NCBI GenBank assembly: GCA_008973525.1
Contig: WACJ01000040.1
Coordinates: 682,001-746,000, forward strand
DNA from: Stenopsyche tienmushanensis
Lineage: Eukaryota; Arthropoda; Insecta; Trichoptera; Stenopsychidae
Direction of reading: 5' to 3'
Length of the DNA: 64,000 nt
Shown: in pieces, positions 44,878-57,059 of the stretch
Layout of the letters: each line of letters starts with the position of its first letter
Position numbering within the stretch: the stretch's first letter is position 1
Position numbers and translations under genes: made by a program
The notes under the pieces: generated by a model
Database searches by the model: none
What the model was told of the DNA's origin: nothing
What the model saw: the letters and a program-made list of their open reading frames with translations, nothing else

Positions 44878-46278
44878 GTTTAAGATCTAATGTATTTAAG
44901 CGCCTCGACTCTTATTACGTCCCCGTCATTTATATCATTTTAGCATACTGTTGAACGATTATTATGCAAGATGGCCAAGTGCTATCTTTATTTATGAGCT
45001 AAAATTACAGCTAGCCCAATCGTCACCAGTTCAAAATAAATACTTTCATTTTTTTCTCAAACAAAACCACTTTCTCCTTGCACCTTGAAAATCTGCCGCC
45101 GATTCACACACAACTGAAGAAATTTTCGTCGCAGCTATGAGACGACTTAATTTCACTTTGTCATAGACAATGTTAAGCCTCAAAAAAAATTTATGAGTGA
45201 AAATTGTTTAAGCACATCGATTAATCAGCGTATATATTGTGCCTCTTTGAGCGATGAAAACTACACTAAACACGCCAATTATGCCGGAAGTTTCACATTC
45301 AATCACTTACAATTTAGAATAAATTTGTTTACAACAAGTTCACTAAATTTTTGGAAGCACTGGCAATCAATTTGGCCCAACTGAACAAATAAAACAATTA
45401 TACAATTTCAACTAAAATACGCGCTTAAATCGATCGCTATGACGCGCTTCATGAAGGGTTTTTGTTTTTAAAAAAAGTACGTATTAAATGAGCAAAATTA
45501 TGTATGCTATTGTCGAAGATTTAAAGCTTATTTATCCGGATTGAATTGCTAAAAAAAAATTTACAATTTTAATGGCGAATATTAATGAAATCTGTATCCG
45601 AGTGTTACTTGTTCGGTCGATGTTTTTATGAGGATTTTTTGGTGTCCCCAAAAAAAAAAAATAAGAACGAATTTAGCTCGGACACCACAACTTGTCAAAG
45701 AAGCCAAAAAAGCGTCCGAACACTTCGATGGTCAAAAAACTACTAAAATCTTCAGCCGGTTAAGCGTTCCGGTGAACGCCGAGACAATTTCTTTGTTGTG
45801 AAAGAAGTGACAGTGAATTTAATGGGAGATTCCCCCCGCATTAGGCAACTGTTATTGTGCCAGGCGACCAACACTCAGACGATCGTTTTTTTATTATTTA
45901 TTTTCATCTTGAAGATGAGGTGTGTACGTGTGTTACGAAACGCGCTCTTAACACCGCAACAGCGGATGTCTTCTTTCACTCGGCCGCTATTATCTCATAC
46001 AATATGGTAGGCTTTTCACTTGGATACACATCGAATTTATATTCGCCATTTCGTATTATTACATTGCAATCGCATTGTTTGCCACCCACACACAAACCTA
46101 TACATTGATTGTGTGTTTTTGTAATACAAGACCCTTTGGACCGTTGGAACCGAAACTTTACCGTGCGACTAAAGATCGCTCGTGCTTTTTGTGGATCTGC
46201 AAAAAGAGAGAAACAAAATCATTAGGAAAGAATCAAATAAATCAAACATAAAAAATATAAATATCGTTTCTTTCGCAA
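44878..46278. other. 5' flank of the serine protease gene
   Basis: No coding exon recognised. The sequence next to the ATG (44877) is AT-rich without a convincing TATA-initiator pair, so the transcription start may be further upstream or on a separate 5' exon. Confidence 0.4.
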
Positions 46279-46690
46279 ATGAACTCAGATCTAATCATAG
46301 CCATGGTTGAAGAAAACCCGCGATATACTGTTCGCGAAATAGCTAACAAGTTAGAAATTCCACGAATATCCGTCCATAATCATCTGACAAAATTGGGCTA
46401 CATTAATCATTCAGATGTGTGGCTTCCTCGTGAACTGACTGACTTAAATAAATTTCAGCGTATTTCAACATGCGATCTTCTTCTCCAACGACATAATAGC
46501 CAACCTTTTTTGAAGAGATTTGTCACTGGAGATGAAAGTTGGATACTCTAAGAGAATATCCAACGTAAACGGTCTTGAACCAAGGGTACAGAAGCTTTAA
46601 CTGTAGCTAAACCTGGCCTAAATCCAAAAAAAGTTTTGCTATGCATTTGGTGGGACTGGAAAGGGGTAGTTTATTATGAGCTTGAACGTC
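46279..46690 (+). mobile_element. truncated mariner copy, same family as 39941-40989
   Basis: Encodes [19 protein letters not shown] and RFVTGDESWIL, then an in-frame stop at about 46549, and resumes to LLCIWWDWKGVVYYE. Both termini are missing. Opposite orientation to the intronic copy; the two bracket protease exon 1. At the site where the other copy has an indel, this one keeps the uninterrupted sequence. Confidence 0.85.
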
Positions 46691-48051
46691 TTGAAGCTTA
46701 ACCCGGGGTCTTTCGGTAATCGATAATGAAGCTTATGATTCTGTCTGTGTAAATCTGTGTAAATTTGAATCCAGAAGCTCTATCGCTAATATTAATACAT
46801 TCGATCTTTAATATTTATTTGTACAGTGAATCTGGATTTGAATCTGAATTTTTATGATAAGGGCTCGGGATCTAAATCACTATACCACCACTCGATCAAT
46901 GAATGCGTACATTTTCAATTTTCTTCATTTCAACTCAATTAGCTGATACGAAATTATTTGAAAATGCTTGTGAAAGCGCTCCTTGTGTATTTTGGCAATG
47001 AATGGAAATTTTAATAATTCATTAAAAATGCAAATATGATGTATTAATTTGTGAATTGTTACAATGTCGGGGGACAATGTGCGATAAAAGCAACTATGTA
47101 AATGATCATATAGACCGTGTTAATATTTGGTGATATATTATAGCATGAAATATTCATGGACTGTTGTAAAATATATGTAATATGTTTGAGATTTTATCTT
47201 CGTACGAGTTGTTTGTATTGATTATGATCATACTTGCCTCATAAGATCATTTGAGAGCATCTCGCACTTAGGGAAAGTTCTTGTTGCGATGACAGATTTT
47301 GCTGTCAAAATTAAAATTTCGCCGAAAAAATTCAACACTTTTGACAGATGCCATCGTAACAAAGCATCTAAATAATTCGACAAGTCCGCATGAATTATTC
47401 ATAACTTTTACTCGTACTTTCCTCGCGTGCTTCGAATAATTTATTTCAGTTAATTAATCATTTCAACCATTGCAAGTCGTGTTTCGTAATACGTCTTAAT
47501 GACGACCTTAACATTTTCGTACGCACACAAAATAACGAAAGTTACGCACTAAAGAGCGAACAATCATAACGACGGACACGACGACATAATGCTCCCGAAG
47601 CAACAACCCATACTAGTTCAATACAATTGTTAAATGTTTGCAATATCAATCGGTTCTATCAACTTTTTCCATTTCCTGAGAGCAAAATTTCTTTTCTTGG
47701 AAAATAATATTGAGAACAAAGACTATTGAAAACGCGCAAAATTGAACAATATGGCTTTGTAAATGCTCTTATAAACACTCGATGGTGTTCCTTAACAATG
47801 TATTGTGTTGGCGAAAAATTATCATTGTTGCTTGTTAAATGTCTATATAAAAATATTGTTTGAAGTGTTTTAGTTCTTATAGAAGGCTTATCAAATTATA
47901 AAACATGTATATTTAATAATAACATGTTAATTAATATCGATCAATGAATGCCTTAATATCAAATATGCCAATTCTCTTCCAATGGACCAAATGTGTATTT
48001 AATAGACTTCAACGCACGGCAGCACGAAACGTTTTATACAATAACAAGCAG

Positions 48052-48130
48052 GGCTTCGAACCGCTATTTTTTTCGGTTTTCGTTCCGATTCAGCTCCAAA
48101 TATTCATATTGGTTCGGTTGCTGATTTTCT
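48052..48130. mobile_element. hAT-like end fragment
   Basis: GCAGGGCTTCGAACCGCTAT and CGGTTTTCGTTCCGATTCAG match the right terminus of 38557-38949 (inverted). Truncated after about 80 bp. Confidence 0.6.
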
Positions 48131-48989
48131 GATAACTTTCTACATTTACATCCAAAGCATTTTAATTTTAATGATATTTTCATATGAAATGTCCGATTTT
48201 CATCTGTGAAAAAATATTTTGCTTAGACTCAATTCAACATTTGCTTGAATCCAAATCGACTTTATTGATGGATCGATTATGAAAAAATAAATATATTGGG
48301 ATTCCATCCTCACGAAAGATAGCTACGATAAGCTCTAAAATCGCGATAATTGACGTCATTGTGTTGATGAGATCGAACCAGGAGGCCATGGACATGTACG
48401 ACAAAGTATCGTTGGATCTTTGATGATACTGTAAAGCCTCATGTTTATATTTAGAAAATATGAGTGAGTAGTATCGAATTCGCATTAATACTATTACATA
48501 AAAACGCATCATTAATTAAATAGACATCTGCAAAGAACACGCAAAATTAGCTTTCAATGAACCATATGGACTAGCATTAGTGATGGTAATCTACGGAAGA
48601 TGTGTGAGAATTTATTAAGCAAAATATGCTGATACAATCACCAAAATTAACACGTTTGCTGATGATGCAGACATTACATAAAAGTAGGGACGCTCGATTT
48701 TTAAATATAAATAAAGAGGTTGTATGTGAAATATCTACCAATTTTTTTATGCATGTGTGCTGATGAAATTCGATTACGAAGAGGAGACAGAGTTGACCGA
48801 TAACCTTGGTTGCGGAAAGACGCGTTCTTCCCGTTAGCTCTCTTCAGAGGTGTCTAAGGTTTCTCTCGTCTCGAGTTTCAGAGGAAAATAAAGCTCTTGG
48901 CCAAGATGTGCGATTCATCATGACTCTTTGGCCGTCTTCATTTTTCCTTTTCGAACCTTCCATGATCCGATAACAAACGGACCCGCATG

Positions 48990-49510
48990 AGGCTGATTTG
49001 GCAGTCTTTACTTCTATACGATACATATGAAGAGCAAAAAATCGATAAAGCCTCTCAGCAACAGCAAACAAGTCGAGATCCTGCTGCGTTACAATACGCT
49101 CTACCGATTCATCATGGACCGCATGGGAGTCAGCGTTGGCTCGATCAGTACTATTTGCAAAGACTTATCCGATGTTCCAAAGAACAAAGAAGGATGACCT
49201 CGTAATCTGACAGAACACGGCATCCGTTAAGTCAAGAAATTTCTTCAAGTAGACGTCAGTCAAATGACAGTTGCAAAGACACTCAAGTTTGCTGGTTATC
49301 TCTCTGTTATAAAGGATGAAAAGACAGTTTTAACTTCACCGCAGAGGATTATAAACGGGTTATTTGGTCAGATGAAATGAAGATTGGATGGCTTGCGAAA
49401 CATATTACTCATAAAGTTTTGCAACCTGGAATTATATTGATTTTTCAGCAAGATTGGCCCAATAACATATGCCTTATGTTGTAAAATATCAAGGATTTCC
49501 AAAAAGTTGT
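48990..49510 (+). mobile_element. Tc1-like transposase relic
   Basis: Reads VGSISTICKDLSDVPKNKEG and PRNLTEH (N-terminal DNA-binding region), then DYKRVIWSDEMKIG (first catalytic Asp) and FQQDWPNN (second), across frameshifts and stops. The third catalytic block was not found. Confidence 0.75.
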
Positions 49511-51543
49511 TGTTTGCTTTGGAATTGTTTACTGCGAGCGAAAATAGATTTGGTTAGGAGGTCAATTAAAACAGTCTAGATTTGCATTATTGCAAAATGC
49601 TAGAGAGGCTCGAGAGAAAAATTGAGTCGCGACCGTTAGAAAGTTGCGTCGCAAATTTTAAGTCCATAATTCAAAGAATAAAGATGACTCGTGAAAGTGT
49701 TTCGTTTATGTTTGCATTTCGTGCCGAATCGTTTTTTATACATCGTATATTACCATCGACGTTATAACATCGCTTTTGGAGGAAAACGGCCGATGAATCA
49801 GATCGAAAAAGCAGGCTATCTGGAAACAACTGCGTGCAATTGGAAATTCCGGAATCGTTCATTATCCGAATTATCTCGTTAGCCTCGTTTCGTCGTCGCC
49901 CGGATCCACTTTAAGTCCATTATGTCATCCGGAATTCCTATAAAGTGTCTTTAAGAGCACTCGCGAAATGTTCAAGAATTGGCAATCGGCGTGGAAAGCC
50001 TGCATGGATCAATTTCGGCAAGGCCGTGAAAGTCCTATTAATGCGGCGTGCTTCCTCAGAAAATCGATTTCGTTTGTGAATAATACTCCGACGCGGTCAA
50101 ACCAGTCCCGAGTACCGTTGCGATTCTACTGATTAATCTTATTGCAATCGGGGGACGAATGATAAATAAAAGAACGACCTTGAACGGTTAATCATGCCGC
50201 GGTCGATTCATTTTTATTTTTTAACCAGCGCCAAAATGGTTGGTTTTGAATGCGATTCATCTCAACATCGGAAAGTATGCTCGATAAGAAAGTCTATTGG
50301 CTAGGATAAAAAGTGAGTATTTTTTATGACATTGACGATTGAATAAGACTTCTCGCTTTTATACGTCGGGCTGTCGGATAAATTCTGTCACCGTAACGAA
50401 ACATCGTTTAATGTGCTTGCTTTTTGTTGCCTTCTTGTTCTGATGAATGTGCATTTATATTGGCCGAGACTTGAATAATGAAATGAGTCACTTTGATTCA
50501 TGTTTGAAGCCAAATTTTCCAAGAGATGATATTTTACATTTGGAATATATTGAAAGCTAAGATATCTGCTAAAAACATCGAAGCTTGCTACACGTTCATC
50601 TCAAGACTCAACGCCATCATCCAGGTCAAAGGCGGTAATTTCGAACAACAAATTTACATATTACAAACTATAAAAATGGATATTTAGAATTTAAATTTAG
50701 AAAAACCCTATAAATAAAACTTTTGTATTAAATGAGTTAATGTCAATATAACATCTCATATCATCATAGGATTTTCCATCGTTTTTGATGAACCAAGAAT
50801 TGTGAAAATCTTAACTACCTTGAAGCTCGATAATGTGGTTAATATTTCTCAAAGTTTAACCTCTCTGTTGTCATTACATAATTTTATAAGCCTGTCATCA
50901 AGCATATTACTAATATGTTTGAATCGAGATCCGGTGTTACATAAGAGTTATACACGGCAATTTAGTATACTCATCGAAAGTCGGAAAATTAGACACGACT
51001 GAATAGATAGGAGTCGTTGAGGATTGTGTAAGATTTGATGGAATTTCCGGGATGATTATAAATATTCAAGTTATATTAAGATGTCTTTTTATTGAAGCTA
51101 ACATAAGACACTTTGATTAAAAATGTTCGATAATTTTGAAATTATGGTGATTTTTATATGTTATCATAGGCGGTGTGCAATTTCGTCCGCTACATACAGC
51201 CAATCTGTGCGCATTAACGCCCGACTAAAGTGTGTTAAGATTACTGTTTATTGAAGTCAAATTAACACTTTATGTACGGGAAGGTATTCTTAGCGTTTAT
51301 ATATTCCGGTGATTATCGTCGGATAAGGTAATATTCATTGATATGATTTATTAAAGTAGTTAACTTCGCCTCTATAATATGATAATATTGACATAAGTCA
51401 CTAAAATAAACCTAAAAATAATTCGCAAAATTCCAGATTTGCCGACAAATTATTTATTTCCGTCGCTGCAGATGAATACTTATATACTATAATACTTTGG
51501 TGTGATTCGTAATTATATTACGGAGGAGTACAAAAATTCTGAA

Positions 51544-51623
51544 CTCCGTATCTATTATATTTCATAACGATATTCCCATTATTAGAGTCGAAGTGTAGTA
51601 AATACATCACCGGTAGGGAAAGG
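51544..51623 (-). mobile_element. truncated piggyBac-like MITE
   Basis: Reverse strand starts TTAA|CCTTTCCCTACC (TTAA at 51624-51627) and continues CTCTAATAATGGGAATATCG, as in 24181-24342 and 8535. The other half is missing. Confidence 0.65.
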
Positions 51624-51655
51624 TTAATATAACAATTTGAAAAACACATATGTAC

Positions 51656-51674
51656 TATATATATATATATATAT
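51656..51674. repeat. (TA)n microsatellite
   Basis: Nine to ten uninterrupted TA units. Confidence 0.9.
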
Positions 51675-51974
51675 GTATACATACATTAGACAGTTGCTGC
51701 TCCTAGGCATCGCCTAAGCTTGCCAATTGGTAGTTACGACACTGATGTGTACGATTTTTGTTAGATAAAAAGTTCAATCTCGAATTTTTCGAGAATACGT
51801 TTACTAATCCCGGGATTCATGAGCACCTAAAACTGTCCGGGATCCCGGGATTGAATTCCCTACCCCGGACTAACCACACAAATAATGTCTTACATTGATC
51901 CTTTAGCCCCACGAGAAACCAGGATATGCGCATTTTCACCAAATTTTTAGCATAAACAAAATGTTTTCATACAC

Positions 51975-52360
51975 TTTCTATTAAAATGTGATGCCTATAT
52001 GCTTTTTTGTAATGTTTTCTCGAGTTGTGTGACATGTCTTGCTGGAAATAGACATCAAACACGTCAATATGATTCAATTGTGGTCATAAAAACTCACTCA
52101 ACATTGATTGGTATCGCTCAGCATTCACAGTAACAGCATTTGTGTGCAAATGTTGTCCAACGATTTCCCCAAAATGCACACCAAACAATAACTTTTTTTG
52201 GGTGTAGACATTTTTCTTGAATAACACGAGAATTTTCATCATCCCAGATGCAACAAATTGATGCGACCCAGACGACTCCAAAACAATGGATTTTTCGTTC
52301 GTTCGTTTGATTAAAATGGACAGATATACATTGTGTTGTTGCAATATGTCCATGGTTAAA
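51975..52360 (-). mobile_element. mariner-superfamily transposase fragment
   Basis: The minus strand encodes about 89 residues including KKLLFGVHFGEIVGQHLHTN and VTVNAERYQSMLSEFL, then a stop and YFQQDMSHN, the second catalytic Asp region. Typical of the insect mariner-like family whose N-terminus carries a DUF4817-type HTH. The upstream part and the third Asp are absent. Confidence 0.75.
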
Positions 52361-55074
52361 ATTTTTCTACCTTCTACTAAAACAAAATGGCTTATGTCGT
52401 TTGAAAAGACGTCTCATACAAATTTTATATAGTGCGATTATTTAATTGACTAAATTGATTGTTTACTTGCATGAAGAGTAAGTGTTTTCTGTTTTTTCGC
52501 TTGTAAATAACAAATAGCACGCGTTGGTTCCCCGACAAAAATGTGTTAATTACTATATGCCATCTAAAATATTGTACAATGGCTATCATATATTTATTCA
52601 GCACAAGGCCAATATGATTATAAATATTTAGCGCATGTTTTTTTTTTCAAAATTTCTTCCAAAAATGTCAATCTCGTCCTTATGCAAATGGACCGATTTT
52701 GAAAGAACCGCTGTCTCCCTCTCATAGTTGCATATAACAATATTTACATTCAAAATAGAGTCCACAGAGTTGATTTCAATGGACTCTTTTGTCAAGATTT
52801 GTGGGTCAAGTGCTTCATTAACAAGCAAAAAATGGCCACATTGTATGTAAATATCGCCTTTTTACATAAACTAATTGGCGAAGAAAGGTGCTCAGTGTTT
52901 CGAGGGAACCTTGAACTTGCGTCCAAAAAATGATAAAAGCGTCGTACGATTCGATCACTAGACCATGTGGTTATTTAATAGCAAAAATAAATATTTCATG
53001 GCTATTATATAAAATAAAACAATTTCGAATTGAAGGTGAAAATGAAAGAGTGGCGGTCGAGGGCCGTGACAGAAGAAAGTGAATGTGCGAACGAGAGGCG
53101 ACTATATAAGGAGATAGCCGTGTCTCACTCGATTTACAGAGGCTCTCAACATTATAGCAATAAAATTGAAATCAAAATCATTTTAAACAAATTTGCATTT
53201 ACAAAGCCTTCATTGTCATGAATACAAAGATATTTGCCAATCAATATGTTTATAATTATAAAACTGAATAACCAATAAATAACATATTTTTTACTTATTC
53301 AAACATGGAGAACAAAATGTTTACCATCGTACCACCAATTAAAATTGCAGTATCACAAATTGCAATAATGACTTTCCGATTTAAATAGCAACTTCCCCAG
53401 GAATTATACAGATGGCTATTTATAATTCGGAGCAGCAAGTGGCTCCACGAAATTAGTACCTATTTAGGTCATGATTTTCTCAACTGTACCCACCAAAAAA
53501 CATTTTCAAACACGTTTATGAACCAAGGTGTGAAAAATAATACACAAATATTCCGCCGAAAAGTGTCATCCTACAATGCAAGATTTCACGGATGCACAGA
53601 AGAAAGTTTGGCTTGAAATAGCTAATTTTTGTTCGATTTATCAACAAACAAATTTGACCAATCACCTAAAATTGCAAGTGAACTTGAGAAATCGATGATC
53701 TGCTTGGGTCATGATTAGAACTATATATCTTATATTTAAAATGTGCTTAATTTGATTATTATGATATTTTTGGAAGATTAGTTAAAAATGTTTCCATATA
53801 AGTAACTATTAAAAGCCAAATAAAAAATTAGTGGTTTTATAAGAAAAAATAATAAAATCCATACATCAGCATCCAGGTTCATACAATGTTGATAAGTTGC
53901 CTTTAATCTTACCAGAATTTTGACCACATCAGTTTGATACACATGCAAAGATATTTTAAAAGAGATAAAAGCCGTCGAATCTAATATTTTTGATCAACGT
54001 CTTTCCTCTACGGCAAAATACTGTCGAATGCAAGAAAAATGTATGCAATTTATTTAGTCTTCTAATGTGCAGAAAATTCATCGTATAATATACCTAAAAT
54101 ATACTAATTTTAATGCATGACGAAAAATTTCTTACACGAAATGACTTAACATCCGGGAAGTCGATTTTAAGTACGGACTTTAGTGTCGCATTTCATAAAA
54201 AAACATTTCGCATTAATTTCGCAATAATAAATATATCTAAAGTTATTTAAATAATTAAAATCATACTTGTTACCTAATGGAAAGTAATTAAATAAATAAT
54301 GCAATCTATAATTGAGAAAGCACTGGTTTTATCGTGTTATGATCACTCAGCTTGAAATAACTGATAATCAGGGCTGTCACTTATCTATATTATACTGAAA
54401 ATTATTTAATTATGTCGATTAGTTAATCTTTATTGAATTAATTAGTTATTTCTATGTGACCATTGCCGATTAATTTTGATCGTATTTATTCCAAAATATA
54501 TGTATCATTTTCAAATTTATCGAAAACAGGAAGTCTCGTTTCTTCCATAGTAAGATCATAATATTACTATTGGGCTTATGTGATTTTATTTATATTAACA
54601 ATTGGTCCAATTTAATTGACTAGTACATTTATAGATTGAATACTTAAATACTCATTTAACAGCAAGCTGCCACTCAGTTTATCTACTATTCATTGCTACT
54701 TTTATAAATCATGGCTTGCTTGTCACTCGCTATCTCTTACATAGTCGATCTTACCCAACAATATGGAGCATGATGAACCTTACCGGTTCGGAGCCAAAAA
54801 GCTTTAGGAACAGAACAAGAACAAGAAGAACATCAAATAGAAGGCCTTGAGGAGAGGCATATGTAGAACTTCATTTTGCAACGTTAACAGCATTGTCTTC
54901 CGTTGACTTTTATATCGTTTTGAAATCGCCGAACTAAGATGGTCAATCTGAAATAAGAAAGCATTCAGTCTCGAATTTGCTCGGTAAGTTGCACGTGGAC
55001 GGGGAGACATTCTCAGTTGATGTAGGAGCGAATCCGAATGTCATCACTCTAGCCCGGCAACGCCCTAGCGAGCC

Positions 55075-55325
55075 TTTGCATTCCAGAAAGCCCTTTCCAA
55101 TAGGATCAAAAAGGTCGTTTAGAGTAGTTTTCCACCGTGTCCCAAAAAAACTACTCCGCCTTTATAAACCTCCCACACTCCTTATCAATCCGTTTATTCA
55201 GGAGACCTGCTGGATGAGCGTTCTAAATTAAACCCGGAGGTTATGCTACCTTCAATACCGAGCGAATGAAGAGGTGAATGTATGATACAGACAAAATTGA
55301 TGTAACTCCTTCCTGTAAATGGATA
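55075..55325 (+). mobile_element. RTE-type LINE 3' fragment
   Basis: Matches 13450-13610 (ATTCCAGAAAGCCCTT, ATGAGCGTTCTAAAT, GGTTATGCTACCTTCAATA, GAGGTGAATGTATGATACAG) and has an extra ~90-bp internal segment not present there. It ends before the GAT-rich tail. Confidence 0.65.
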
Positions 55326-56029
55326 TTGAATATATTTCCGATATTTCTCTTCATGTGACTTTTTTTAGAAATGTGTTTAGCTAGTCCAATCAATTAATAG
55401 ACCAAGGAGTGATTCATTTTAAGATTAATCTTTCAAACAATACTGCCATTCTTATTCAATTATTGATATAAAATATATTTTTTATCCTAACGTAAATGAA
55501 TATCCATTGCAGTATTATTGATTCATTGCAACAATATGATATGTAAATTTCATAATTATCACCTTTAATAAAACACTATACATATTTATTCGTATTAACC
55601 GACGTGTGTTAACCCTGTTAGTGCCTGTACTGTCACTCTCACATATCTCACTTTCTATACAATTTCATTTACTCTTGATTTTATTTGTGTTGTAAATTCT
55701 TTTAATTAATTCGAATGTAAATCGATGATAAATTAATATTTTTTATATAAAAAAGCTTTAAATTATTTTATTTATTTGCTTCATAAATGTGCTTTGGAAT
55801 GGATGCAATGGAAAATGGTAAAATTACCCAAAAAAATGGTATCAAAGGTAAAATGAATTAAATCTGAGACGATTAAGGTAAATAAATGACTATTTTTAAT
55901 GGTTGTTTTATTTTGCAGTTTTTGGATTTTTTTTAGAACGTCTCGATCTGTTAAAAATATCCTATAACCCTATAATTTGGGAGTAAATCAAAATTAATTA
56001 TTAAAAAGTGCTGAAAAAATTACAGCAGA

Positions 56030-56490
56030 ATTTGTCGAATTTATTGTGAATTGCTTAATAGTGTATGGCAAATCATCATGAAAATTTATAATCTTGAACA
56101 ACGAATGCAAATTATTGAATTTTCAAAATCAGTGCTCCATTCGAGAAATGTTCCACGTACTATGTGATTTTTATCATCATTAGCCTGTTAACCGAGTTGG
56201 ACGTATATATACGTCCAACCAAACTTCCAAGTATATCAGTATTTTTTACATAAATATATATTAAAAACTATATATGGGTATATTAATTAATTTTAAATAC
56301 AGATTAGGATATTTAAATCATTATAAAGTAAATACATCGGGCTTGACGTGAGAACACGTCCTTAAAAGAAACCACAAACCTATTGATCATTGCATAATTA
56401 GAGGAAAACGCGCCCAGTTAACAGGCTAAAAATGTCCTGCCGAGTCGATTATTCTACGTTTGATGGCCAAATTCGAGTCAACCAGTTTGA
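56030..56490 (+). mobile_element. mariner-like transposase N-terminus, split by a MITE
   Basis: IYNLEQRMQIIEFSKS at about 56083-56130 is the N-terminal HTH start, as in DUF4817-type transposases. The same domain resumes after the insertion with LRLMAKFESTSLINNKPNG at about 56455-56510. Other interruptions make it inactive. Confidence 0.7.
56183..56426. mobile_element. TA-flanked MITE nested in a mariner relic
   Basis: 244 bp, inverted ends GCCTGTTAAC and GTTAACAGGC, between TA at 56181-56182 and 56427-56428. It contains a perfect 24-bp palindrome at 56196-56219 (GTTGGACGTATA and its reverse complement). Non-coding. Confidence 0.75.
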
Positions 56491-57059
56491 TAAATAATAA
56501 GCCGAATGGAAGGAATTCTAGGAATTGGAATATTTTATTGATTTTCTCGTAAAGAAGTGTGCCGCGTTTTCCAATCAGTGAAAGATCGACCGTGATTGAG
56601 AGAGATATAAATTCGACTCTTTGAAATTGAAAAAGGTAATATATTCTTTGATTGCCTTCAAATATTCAGTCATTTTTGCTATTTTTATTGTTTTCAATGA
56701 TTTTCAAAAGAATGGCATTAACAAAAAAACCCGCCAGCTTTTTATACAAGCTCAAATTTGGGCACAATGGAGTAAAAGCAGGTGGAAAAATTAACTGAGC
56801 ATTCGGAGAAGGATCGATTTGTGAAAGAATAATTTAAAAAGGGCAAAAATAATGTCGAAATAGGGAAGATAAAAATGCTAGGCAAGTGGATGCCACATGA
56901 AGGCTTGGAAGTGTTTTCTTCGTTGATAAATTCAAATACACAACAATAGTAGTTATTGATACTAAAATAAGTAGAAGAAATTGCCACGACAGTTTCTCCT
57001 CGAGTCTCCGATGAGTAGTTTGAAAACAAAACTGCATCCAAGATTGTCTGGTGGTGTTT

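Noticed and set aside
52628..52828. 66-codon minus-strand frame near a mariner fragment
   Set aside because: Could not be tied to the transposase or any known protein; length is compatible with chance.
53095..53220. TATATAAGG at about 53103 with a downstream initiator-like sequence as a gene promoter
   Set aside because: No exon or meaningful open frame follows; the motif is expected by chance in AT-rich DNA.
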